Of a stretch of 64,000 nt of DNA, positions 1-10,923 are shown one piece after another. The translations under genes were made by a program, and so were the position numbers. Every line of letters begins with the position of its first letter. Within the stretch, counting starts at the first letter, position 1. The stretch lies in contig FJUW01000007.1 in the NCBI GenBank assembly GCA_900074885.1, positions 1,941,609 through 2,005,608 on the forward strand, given 5' to 3'. The DNA is from Rhynchosporium graminicola (lineage: Eukaryota > Ascomycota > Leotiomycetes > Helotiales > Ploettnerulaceae). The notes below the pieces were generated by a model that saw only the letters and a list, made by a program, of their open reading frames with translations, was not told the origin of the DNA and did no database searches.

Positions 1-1852
1 GCTAGGGTTTTTAACGCTAAATTCATCGATTAGACTAAATTTAAGAGTATATAGAAAGCCTACGAGAAGTCTAGACTAATTATATAAATATATAATAACT
101 CTGGAAAGAACTAAGTACTCACTACGTTACCGACTATTCAACGAGTCAGCTAATAACTACTACTAGTATACGCAGTTATATACCCTGAGTTTAAAGTATA
201 TAGCTATGATATTACATAAGCTTATACTCAGTCTATATTATACCTAATACGTGACTTCTTCGTGCGCCCTCTAAAGGAGATTTTAGCTTAGCTATATTAG
301 TTTTTGCGGTGCGTTAGGCCTATATATAATATACTAGAGTCAGCGAACTATTAGTTCGGTATATACTATAGATATAAGGTCAAGAAACTCCATATAATAC
401 TATCGATATTCGACACGTGCTTACTATCTGTTTCAGGTAATAAAGCTAGTATAGGAGCTCTTAGTCTTCAGATTAACGATACTTTCTTCGTTAGTAATAA
501 GACCTTTATAGACGCAGAAGAAAGAGAGCTATAGAAAGCTAGATTTAAGTCGAACGAGAGAGAGTAATTAACTACTTCATACCTAATTAACTTTAATAGA
601 GGTTATATTACCTTGGAAAATAATAGCTCTATTCGACTATCTTAATAATCGTACGATAAGACGCTAAGACTAATTAAGAAAGAACTAGTTAATCTTACTA
701 ACTCCTATAGAGGTATACGATAAGGTCTTACCCAAATCGAGTAATTTACCGCCTAGAGAGCTAGAGGTTCATACCTAGTAACTATTTCTTAGCTAGAAGT
801 ATTATTTAATATCTCTTTTGCTATATAAACTATAAATCCGATAAAGAAAGACTTTAAGCTCTTAAATAAGAGAATCTTATAGTAAAAGCTTAATTATAGT
901 AAAGGTCTCTGAAACGTTAAATTAGATAAGAAGTCTCTGAAACTTATCGTATTTACTAATAGTTTAATTACTAATTTGAAAGACTTCTACTCTTAAATTA
1001 GCTATATCTATATACTTATAGATAAGTATAATAAGGTAAACGTTATTTACTAGTCTTCGGTCTACTATAAGAGAGTTACTAGATCTATACTAGCCTCTGA
1101 ACTATACGCTATATCAGAAGATTTTAATATAGCTAGTACTATTAAGACTACTATCGAACAGATCATAGAGATCATAGTATTACCTTTACTTATAGTTACT
1201 AATTCTAAGTCTTTATACGACTACGTAGTACGACTTAATACTATAAGAGAGAAGAGATTAATAATTAACCTTATATATCTACGTTAGGCGTACGAAAGAA
1301 AAGAGATATCAGAGGTGATTTAGGTAGCAGGGCTAGATAACCTTACGGATGCGATAACTAAGACAAATTGCAATAGAGCTTTAAAGGAGCTATTACATAC
1401 GAATCAATTAGTTATTAAGCCTATAGAATAAGTAGATAGAGGGAATTTAGATAACTTGAAGCCGGAAGAGAGCTTATAAGGCGTTTTATTCAGTTATCTA
1501 ATCTTTAGACCTGATCACGTGGAAACCTATATACTATATAATACTTCTGCACGAGTAGTACTATAGTACTACTCTTATTAGAAGGTAAAAAGCGTTACTT
1601 TCATACAGAGAAGTAGATAGTTTAGAGCTACTTTAAAGTACTCCTAGTGTTAGTCTATATGTTGATCTATAGTCACGTAGTAGTCGAGTATCTGCACCGG
1701 GGTTTAGCCGGCCAGATATATCTCCCTTCCGGAGTCTCGACTACCTAGGAAAGACAGCTACGATACAACAGATAATACTACTACTATTATCACTATACTT
1801 TGGCTCACGCAGACTACTTGATTGTACGTACTACGACAGAGTGATACCAACA
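1..1852 (+). mobile_element. Copia-2: 3' part of a RIP-degraded Ty1/copia retrotransposon
   Basis: Reading through TAG/TAA stops, the plus strand gives the C-terminal half of a fungal copia polyprotein. Reverse transcriptase begins at the window edge (a KAYEKSRL-like block near position 55). RNase H follows at about 1,070-1,420, with a readable SELYAISE block and then TNSKSLYDYV. The element ends in an LTR at 1,648-1,852. The 5' part lies outside the window. Sequence from 1,853 onward is gypsy integrase, so this copia appears to be inserted into Gypsy-D. The many stops, nearly all TAG/TAA, are what RIP produces from CAG/CAA/TGG codons. It cannot make protein. Confidence 0.85.
1648..1852 (+). 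repeat. 3' LTR of Copia-2 (about 205 bp)
   Basis: The segment starts TGTTAG and ends CCAACA, and it lies just after the copia RNase H and just before gypsy integrase sequence. It keeps more CpA/TpG than the coding part. Its partner LTR is outside the window, so the boundaries rest on the TG...CA ends and on the flanking coding sequence only. The 5-bp duplication to the right would be ATATT. Confidence 0.6.
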
Positions 1853-2969
1853 ATATTATACTATTATAAAATCGATACTCGCGGGATAATAATATTATTT
1901 ATCTAATAGATATATCGTTTCGGATATACTCCTAAGTTAATTATATCTAACTAAGGAGCTTAGTTTATCTTATCTTTCTAGTAAGAGTTTTACTATATAA
2001 TTAGAGTTAAGATTAAGCTCTCTATCTCCTTCTATTAGTAGACTGATAGATAAATAGAGATTATAAACTAATATATTAACTAATACCTTAAGCTCTTTAT
2101 TAATTACTACTAGAGTAACTAGAGCGAACTACTACTAATAATAAACCGCGCTTAAGTAACCCTTCCTTACGATTCTATTAGTATAGCGCTATATACCCTT
2201 AAATATAGTATACTACTACAGAATAGCTAGGATTAGAAGTAACTTACCGTATCGATACTATAAGAGAGGCTTAATTATACTAATACTAAATCCTTAGCTA
2301 AATGTACTAAATCCGCTATTAAAGTTATAAAAGCTAATATACTAGCTACTTAGTAGAGGATAAGCGCCGCGACTGACCCGAAACGGTATAATATCGACTA
2401 AGAAGTTAAAGATAAGATATTTCTCTTTATAAGGAACCTTAAGAATTACTAGCTAAGTAAGAAGCTATCTAGCCTCTAAGTAAGACTATACTAAGTCTTA
2501 GCTAAGATCAGATACTCTTATAAGCTAGATTTACCCTCGGGATCTTCTATATACGATATATTCGCCCCCGAATTACTTTTTAAGGACCCGGACGACTTAT
2601 TACTAAGCTAAGAGTTACTAAACCTACCCCTAGAGGTTATCGCTACTTAAGAAGAGTAAGAGTTATAAGATATACTTACTATATAGCTCCTAAGAGGTAA
2701 TCTGAAGTATTAAGTTAGTTAGCTAAGCTATAACCCGGACCTAACTTAGTATAACGCTTCCGACTTAATAGATACTCTATATAAGCTTAGAGACTTCTAT
2801 ATTACTAACCTAAGTAAACCTAGACCTCTGCGAAAACTAGATTAGTAGATTAAGGCTTAGGAAGATAGAATAGATAACTATAATTACTTAGAGGATAATA
2901 AACTATTATAGTTACTAGTATTAAAAATTTATTACTAAAGATAATCCCCTGATTATATTCTATAATAAC

Positions 2970-4160
2970 GCTATATCTAAAACTCTGCTTCCTCTATTAT
3001 CTCTACTTCACTAGCTTTCTCCCTTAAGTTCTTCGGAGCTTTTAGTAAATCTAGAATATCTTTTTTTTTTTTTTTTTTAAATCCTTAGTCATTTGGCTAC
3101 TATCTAGCGCCATGCAGACGCACTATTTAGGCTAGAGTACAGGGAGTAGCCACGGGTCAATTAACCCCGCATCCAGAGCTGATCAGAGTACAAATGAAAT
3201 AAACAGAAGAAACCTAAAGAAACTAAAATCAACTCTATCTAAAACTTAATCTGGAATATCTAGAACTAGAACTACTATATCTAACTCTTTACTTAAATTT
3301 ACTAACGTAGCTCTAGTAGTAAACTGAGTATGATAGCTAATCTTATGCGCTTTCTTCTTTAGAGAGAGTCCGAGAGTATCCAGATCTGACGCTATCTCTA
3401 AACTAGAAGGTAAATTCCTCTTTCCCTTAGTATCAGATATCGTAGCTTTAAATATAGCCTTCTTTATAAATTCCCGTATAATAGCGTTTAACTCCTTTAT
3501 CTACTTTAACGCTATTTATACTATTAACCTAGACTTCACTGAATCTATTATCAGAAGATCTAAATCTTATATTATATTAGTATTATACTAGTATCTAAGG
3601 GTTTAAGATCTTAACTTATTACCTTAATAAACTCTAACTCCTTAAATACCTCCTCTATAGAACGCCTTAAAGCCTAAGTCTTAGCTAATTATGTAGTAGT
3701 AATCTCTAATATAATAGTAGAAGTAATAGATTTCGCGAGATAATAGATATGATTAATCGCTTTATAAGTAGCTATAATACCGCCCCGATTCAGCTCCGCG
3801 TCCTTAGCTTTACCGCTAGGAAGTAAACCGGATAAAATAGTATACTTTATATTAATATAGTTAAGTAACTATAACGCGTTAGTATATATAACTACGTTTA
3901 AGTTCAAGTAACTTATATATTTATAACTACTCTTTAACGCTGAATAATACTTATAAAGCTTAGAGTTAAGCTTATTAAATAAATATAGAAGTTCTAGAAT
4001 AGGAATATTATTATACTTTATCTTAAGGAAAGCGCGAATATATCGTAGGTAATATATACGATACGCTACCGAAAGAGTACCGGCAGGAACTAGTAAAAGT
4101 ACTGCAGGAGTTAGCGTTATAGATCCGTGAAACCCCTGTACTATACTTAAAGACTATTCC
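2970..4160 (-). pseudogene. Antisense accessory ORF of Gypsy-D, RIP-degraded, unknown function
   Basis: On the minus strand one coherent reading frame runs from about 4,160 down to a stop near 2,970, broken only by RIP-type stops. It crosses the 187-bp insertion at 3,061-3,247 and keeps sense on both sides of it. Readable blocks include GSITLTPAVLLLVPAGTLSV, YRIYYLRYIRAFLKIKYNNI and, nearer the C-terminus, SDLDTLGLSLKKKAHKISYH. It lies between pol and the 3' LTR and runs opposite to pol. I do not recognise the family. Some fungal gypsy elements are known to carry extra ORFs, but a match to any of them is not shown here. Confidence 0.6.
3061..3247 (-). mobile_element. Short poly(A)-tailed retroinsertion (SINE-like or 3' LINE scrap)
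   Basis: The insert begins on the plus strand with 18 consecutive T and continues for about 170 bp of sequence that still has CpA and TpG, unlike everything around it. It is flanked by an imperfect 13-bp direct repeat (3,048-3,060 and 3,248-3,260, one A/G mismatch of RIP type). A terminal homopolymer plus a long target duplication is the mark of target-primed reverse transcription, so the element lies on the minus strand with an A tail. I see no convincing tRNA-type A and B boxes, so SINE versus truncated LINE is open. Confidence 0.65.
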
Positions 4161-4630
4161 TAATACTAAGATAGGAAACTTACTTATAATAAGAGAAGAC
4201 TTAATTAGGTCGATTAATATATAGGATTATAATAGACTACTATAGTAGTTAGTAATAATACTTACTCTATAAACCGTATCGCAGTCTAAGGAGAGTAAAC
4301 TTATAAGTTAGAGTAGTTATTACAGTTGAAAAGGAAAAGCTCTAATATTAATAAACTCCTTCCTTTATATACCCTATACTCTACTTAAACTCGACTCCCG
4401 CTATAAACAGATAAAGTAAATATAGCTTACCGCCCGATTTAGAAGCTATAACTAATATAGTACTATTATAGCGACGTAACTAGTTAGAACCTGATAAAGA
4501 ATTTATTACTACTAAAGAGCAGCTAGCGCTTATTACGCGAATATCGACGAAAATAATTATAATAAAGACTAATTTCTAGTATAAACTATAACCTTCCGAG
4601 CTTAGGGTTAAGCTCTTCTTAGGGGGGGAG

Positions 4631-4902
4631 TAATATAAAAAAAGCTAAAATAAATATAATATAAGAAGAAGGATAGATAATAGGGCCTAAGTTCATAGGT
4701 ATCCCAGCAGAACTAGTGTCCGACTCGGTATAGTATCGGACTAGTACCGGAATAAATATATAAGGTGCCTTATAATATATCTCTATTCTTCTTCATTCCT
4801 TATCTTTTTGTTTCCTTAGTAGTAGACTATATAAGATCGCTCTTAGCTTCCCTACTTGTTTTATTCTTGCTCGTATACCGCCTCGAGTCTTGTGTCGTTA
4901 TA
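4631..4902 (+). repeat. 3' LTR of Gypsy-D (about 272 bp)
   Basis: The LTR follows a G-rich polypurine tract and ends in CGTTATA. Its last 80 or so bases match, apart from RIP-type transitions, the LTR end of the small element at 30,131-32,409 read on the other strand (including GACTATATAAGATCGCTC). The two families therefore share the R/U5 end of their LTRs. The left edge is set by the polypurine tract and is less certain than the right edge. Confidence 0.65.
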
Positions 4903-7900
4903 GCAGTAGTAGTAACGTTTATCTAGGTAATAGGTTATTAGTATACTTACGTAACTTCGACGCAGGGAAGATATTATATACTTTTATACTTATAGGTAGC
5001 TCTAATTAGTATAAGCTACTTACCTTTTCAAGTACTCGGAATAGTCAATTAATCGGGAAGTCGAGCTTTTTACTTAGCTATATAGACGTAAAGTAACGTA
5101 TATCTAACTATACTAAATCGTTTTTACTAAAGTCGACTTCTTTATAAGTGCGATTATAGGAGCGTAATATCTTTACTTAAGCGCAGAGGAGATTAGACTA
5201 AGCTATAGTCTATATAGCTTATAGTTAGCTAGCGTACTCGATAGCTTATTAAGTATTTAGCTTATCAGTAGGAGTAGCTGAGTTAAGTAAATCGGATTTC
5301 TAATTCTAGTCGGCACGCGGAGCGTAACTATATACTACCTCGAAGGGTAAGAGACCTCCTAGAGAGTCGTAAGAGAGAGTTATTTAAGCGTAGTTTATAA
5401 TAAGTAAGAATTCCGACTAGTTGTCTTAATAGTAAGAGATAAAAAGTTATAATCGGCACTAGAGGTATTAGTTATAGATTTCCGTCTGGCTATCTGTTTG
5501 AGTAGTCTGCCGAAGTAAGCTATCTTTTAGTACTTAGAATCGTGCAAATAGCTATCTAAAAGCGTAAAACGAATTAAGGCCCTCTATTAGATATAATTAT
5601 TAGTAGAGCTCTGAAATAGCGGTATATATAGTATAAGTAGAGCTTTATAAGGTCACGCGTATTAGAGGTTTTTCGGTATAGAATACTAATTACTTATTTA
5701 CTAAAACGATCTATAAATATAAGGATATTATTATAGCTATATTTATCGCGATTAAAACTATAGTAATCGACTGTAATATACTCCTATAGGCGTAATAATA
5801 CTAGTAAGGACTATAGGAGTCCGGGCTTCTTATCTCGTAGCACTTGAATTCGTCAGCAAGTATAGTAGTTATAGTAGTACTAGTTGATAGTTAAAGTGAT
5901 TCTGTACTAGTAGTATTATAATAATAGGAGTTATAAGGTCTTCTTTGCACTTAGATAAGCAGTTTCTAATCGATCGTATACTTCGCGTATTAGTAGTATA
6001 CGAAAGTATGAAATATTAGATACGATTAATCTTCCTTCGTAGAGTAAGAGATCTTTTTCTATAGTTAGTTTTTCAGGAGTAGTAGAGAGAGCTTATTTCT
6101 GTAGTGCTTAGAGTAATAGTATAGTACGATTAGCTTTAAGTACTTACTATACTATAGAGAAGACTAGCGATAGGTCAGCGACTTCTAAGGTATTAATAAG
6201 TTTAAAGCTATCTATAGAGTCAGAACTATTCTGGAGGTTACTCGTAAGTAGTACTAGATCGATCTAGTCTTCGCGTAGTAGTTATTATAAACGTTAAGCT
6301 CTCTTAGTATTATTTTAATTATCTAATTTATCTGTTCTGCGAGAGAGAGCGTTAGCGAGTAAATTATACTTCCTAAGTCGATAAGTGATTATAAAGTTAT
6401 AATCTGCGAGTAGCTCTACTTATCATGCTTATCGTGCGTTTAACTATTTAGAGGTTATAAAGTACTTAAGAGCTTTATAGTTAGTAATAACTCGGATTCG
6501 ATACGGTATACTTATAAGCTCAGATCTCTAGTTACTGAAAGATTATATAATTACGAGTATTTCTTTATTATAGATAGCGTAATTAAGCTCAGCTAGTAGT
6601 GTAATCTTAGAGAAGTAAGCTACTAGGAACTACTCTTTACTGTATTACTACGATAGTATACCTACTACTACTCTATTACTAGTATCTATTTCAATTATAT
6701 AAGGTAGATATTACTAATAGTAATAGAGGAGAGGTGCCGAAGTGAGAGCGTGCTTTAAGTGATTAAAGGTATCTTTGCACTCTTCAGTGAACTGAAATAA
6801 TATATTATTTTTAGTTAGTTATATAAGAGGTTTTGCGATTATTCCGTAATTTTTAATAAATCGCTAGTAGAAGTTATAAAAGCCTAAGAACGATTATACG
6901 CCCTTAACTATTATAAGGTAATTCTAAGATCATATAATATTAACCTTTTTAAGGTCTACCTCGATCCTAGAAGTAGAGATAATAAATCCGAGGTATTTAG
7001 TATAAGTAATATTAAACTCGCACTTCTTAAGGTCGGCTTATAATTTAGCGTCTTATAATTGTTATAGTACCTTATATACGTATAATTAATAATTAAATAG
7101 ATTATCTGAATAAATAAGAATATTATCTAGATAAGTAGTATAGAAATCGTCTAAATAGTCGAATAAGATATCGTTTATATAGCGTTAGTAAGTTATAGGG
7201 CCGTTAGTTAGGCCGAATAGTAGTACCTTATATTTATATACTCTATAATAGGTCTGAAAGGTCGTATACTCTTTAGAGGTTAGATCTATCCGGATTCAGT
7301 AGAATACCTAGCGAATATCTAGTTTAGTAAAGATTTTAGTAATAGAGATTCTAGCTAGTGTTTTATCGATTAATAGAAAAGGATATTAGTCTTTCTATAT
7401 AAGATTATTTAAGGTACGGAAATCGATATAAAAGCGGAGACTTCTATTCGCTTTCTTAACGAATAGTATAAGTACTGCGTATAGAGCTTAAGACAGCTCG
7501 ATAAAACCTTTTAATAGGTTATTAGTAATATACGTTTTTATAACTTTAAGTTCTTCTGCTAATATTTTATATAATAAAGAGTACTTTAGACTCTTTTTAG
7601 TCCCTTCCTCTAGCTTAATTCGGTAATCGTATGAACGATAAGGAGAGAGAACGTTATTAGCTTCTTTAGAGAAGACGTATACTTACTAGCTATACTCGTG
7701 AGGAATCTATAGTTCTGAATCTAATTCGCTTAAGCTAATAGCAAATTACTAGGCGGTTTTATAGTAATCCGTAAGATCGATAGTTAAAGATATAATAGCT
7801 GTATTATGTTACTAATCTGCGATTCGATTATTAAGAAGTTTATCTACCTCATGGAGAGTAATAGAGAAGATCTTATTATTAGAAGACTTCTAGCGTTTAT

Positions 7901-10900
7901 ATAAGAGATAAAAGGCTAAGCTACTAATTATATAAATCTCTAGCGTAAGAAGCTCTTAGAGAGGCAAGAGCACGTGATAAGGTGATCTTTATTGCTATTA
8001 GTGCTTCTATAATAGTATAATAGCTATATTTATACCTAGATTAGCTTCTGTTGTTTCGTGAGACGGTCTTATAAGTAGTTTCAACTATTAATCTATCGTA
8101 TAAATTATATAGGTATAATCTTATATGTAGGTTTTTAACGTAGAGACTTCTATTTAGATCTGAATTAGAGATTCACGCGGGATATAAGTAGTAATATTAC
8201 TAAATCGTATATACTTCGAGCGTATATTAGTAGCTTTTCTAGTATATAAAAACTTATCTCTACTATTATTTTCTTATTCTTTAGATAATAAAGACTTAGG
8301 CTTAGCTTATCTATAGGAAGTAATAGAAACGCTAAGGAAATAGTTCTCCTTAAGTAGTAATAATAGCAGGGGGTTCGTTACCTATAAGATATTCTCTAGG
8401 AGAGAGTTTTAGATATTCTTATAGCTAGAAATCTCCCTTAAAATATATCTAGCGTTTAGTAGTAGGTATTTAATAATAGATAGAGAGTTAATAATAGCTT
8501 AAATATTAATAGAAGAGTTAGCTACGCTTTACTATATATTATACGCTTCCTAGAACTAATCAAGATATTCGTTTCGTTCGTTAGCGTTATATTAATAGCG
8601 CTAGTAAATCTAGTATTTACGTAAGTCCTTAATTTCGATCGGAGAGCTATAAACGTTACTAGAAGGAGTATCTAGTAGCTAAATAATCTATTATTTAGAG
8701 GTATCTAAGAGTACTTAATATTCCGAAAGCTAAGTCCTTCTGAGTATAATACTATAGTTTCCGAGAGTAGTAATAAGAAAGGAGGTAAATGCTTAGACGC
8801 GGCGATCTACTATTAAGTTAAATGTCATATAGTAACTGATTATACTACTATTAATACTATTAAAACCTTTAATAGGAATTACGTTTAGTAGAGGATAAAT
8901 CGAAGGTTTTAGAAAAAAGAAAAGAGATTTAAGAAGAGAACGATTAATAAAATAATATCTATTAGCTCTAGAATCAAGAAGTACGAGTAACTTATACGAA
9001 AGTCTATTCTTAGTAAGAGTAGCACGTATAGTAAATGATTAACTACTAAGAAGCTTCGTAAGGTTAAGATATCGCATCTTATATGCTACCTAGGAAGGAG
9101 TCTTTCCCTAGGTATAGTCTTTTACTAGCGGTTTTAGAGTCTCGTCAGTATCTTGAAATACTACTTGGTTATTACTTAACGATTCGCTATTAATTCTATC
9201 TCTAGTATTAATTTCATTAATACGTTAAAGAGTATTTAGACGAATTAATAATCGATTAGGAGTAAAGTAGCAAGTAGCGTTAGAAGGCGATTATCTATAA
9301 GGTATATCGCTTCGTGCAGAGTATTAGTATAAGGAACTATTTTCCCGAGGGCGTATATTAGCAGTAGTAGTAAAAGAGTCTTTTAGACTAAATTCAGTAC
9401 GAGTCTTTAGAGAGTTAGAAGAAGAGGAGCTTTTATTACGTCGTTAAGAGGAAGTATTAATAGGGCGTTCCCGAGTCGCGCTAGCTTTAGCTAAAGACTC
9501 GGAATAATAAGTCTTTTCGATAAATTAACCTTAATCTTCAGCTTATATAGCTTTAACGTATTCTTCTAGTGTTCTTAACGTTCTATATTATTAGAAGAGC
9601 TGTTTCCGAAGCTATGAAAGTAGCTTCTCTTATAAGTCTATTTTCAGAGTCGATTAATTATTTATACTAGCTTTACGAGCTAGTGTACGGAATTCCTAGT
9701 AGAATATCTAAAAGGTCTATTTATACTCTATCTTTAGCGCTAAATAGCTAGCTCTTATAGTTTACTAATCGTATAAGTTAAATAAGAAGGAGACAAGTTA
9801 AATAATTATATTAAGTGAATCGATTATATTACCTTCCTTATTATATTCTAGTTCTAGGAACGAGAGTTCTAAGTAAGTTCTAGCTATTCCTTCTGTTTAA
9901 TTAAGTAACTAATCTTTATAGTAATCTTCGTTAAGAAAGTAGCTAGAGTAGCGCTAGAGAGCGTTACGTATCTATACTTCCTAGAGTTTTAGAGAGTAGT
10001 CGATTCTATCAGAGAGTCTATTTAGAAGGTTCAGAATCTTCTTAATACGAGTTACGTAAGATATAGAAGAAATTCTACTTATAGAGCGTTCTCTATAAGA
10101 TTTTTCTTTAATTAATAGTAGAGGAGGAATTAGTAACTAAGGATCATCGAAAGATATAGATTTAGTAGTACGAGTAGCTATCATTTAGTATACCTTACGT
10201 AGTTCAATCTATAATTATTATAATTGATATATTATATCTTTCTTTAATTATATTTCCTCTGCGAGCTTTCTTTCTGCCTCTTATAGCTAGTAAGTATAAT
10301 CTTCCTATAAGTTACTTATAGTTACTATTACTATAAGAGTATTATCAGGGAGGTTTAGTAACTCAGTGAGTTCGTTAATTATAGTAGGAGTTAGAGAGCT
10401 TAACTCGGATAAGGCGTTATCGCGAGCACTTTCTACTATAGAGAGAGGTGGATTATAGCGAGTATTACAAGTCGCTGAAGAATAGGAGGTAGAAGTAGAG
10501 GGAGTTAGAGAACTAGTCGTCGATTTATCAGACTTAGGTTACTTCTATTTAGATACTATTCTTTAAGTTTATACTTAGTATAAGCCTTCTCTATATAGTA
10601 TAGTCTCCTGCGTTTAGTAGCTCTAGGCATAAAGGTATAATATAAGTAGATATTTACTATCTTTCTAAACGTAAGTAAAAGAGTTATAGATAATATAACG
10701 CTTACTCTAGAAAGGTCTCACGTGTTACCTAATAGGTAAGACCTCATATTATATAGAATATGAAGTAGTAAGAATTAACTTAGAATCTATAACTAAAGAG
10801 CTAAGAAGTAGAAGAGAGGAGAGAAAGTATATACAAAAGGGGCTCTGCCGAGCTCTCGGTAATCTCGCTTAGTATACCCGATTAGGAGTACTTGCTGGTC

Positions 10901-10923
10901 CTACCAAGTCCATGCTAGTTACA
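4903..10923 (-). mobile_element. Gypsy-C: RIP-degraded Ty3/gypsy retrotransposon lacking its 3' end
   Basis: The minus strand reads gag to integrase from right to left. A gag-type ATG sits at 10,630. Reverse transcriptase spans about 7,560-6,900, with a clear KCEFNITYTKYLGFIIS block near 7,030. Integrase spans about 5,900-5,150 (QTDSQTEIYN, then SLGGLLPFEVVY), and the pol C-terminus runs up to 4,903. A 5' LTR lies at 10,723-10,923. The 3' end is cut off exactly where the Gypsy-D LTR stops, as expected if Gypsy-D jumped into it and the rest lies left of the window. All frames carry numerous RIP stops. Confidence 0.8.
10723..10923 (-). repeat. 5' LTR of Gypsy-C (about 201 bp)
   Basis: On the plus strand it starts TGTTAC and ends GTTACA, immediately upstream (in element orientation) of the Gypsy-C gag region. 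It is much less RIPed than the coding part. The partner LTR is not in the window, so the call rests on TG/CA ends and position. Gypsy-A-type sequence begins within about 20 bp to its right. Confidence 0.55.

Larger units (their letters stand above)
1853..4902 (+). mobile_element. Gypsy-D: 3' part of a RIP-degraded Ty3/gypsy chromovirus
   Basis: About 1,900-2,480 translates, through stops, as the second half of a gypsy integrase. About 2,490-2,930 is the typical C-terminal end. It has a YKLDLPSGSSIYDIFAPELL-like block, then a chromodomain-like region (LLRGNLKY.VS.LSYNPDLT) and KLRDFYITNLSKPRP. Next come an antisense reading frame (2,970-4,160), a purine tract (4,618-4,630) and a 3' LTR (4,631-4,902). 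The 5' half is outside the window or displaced by Copia-2. Gypsy-C integrase resumes directly to the right, so Gypsy-D probably inserted into Gypsy-C. Confidence 0.8.
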
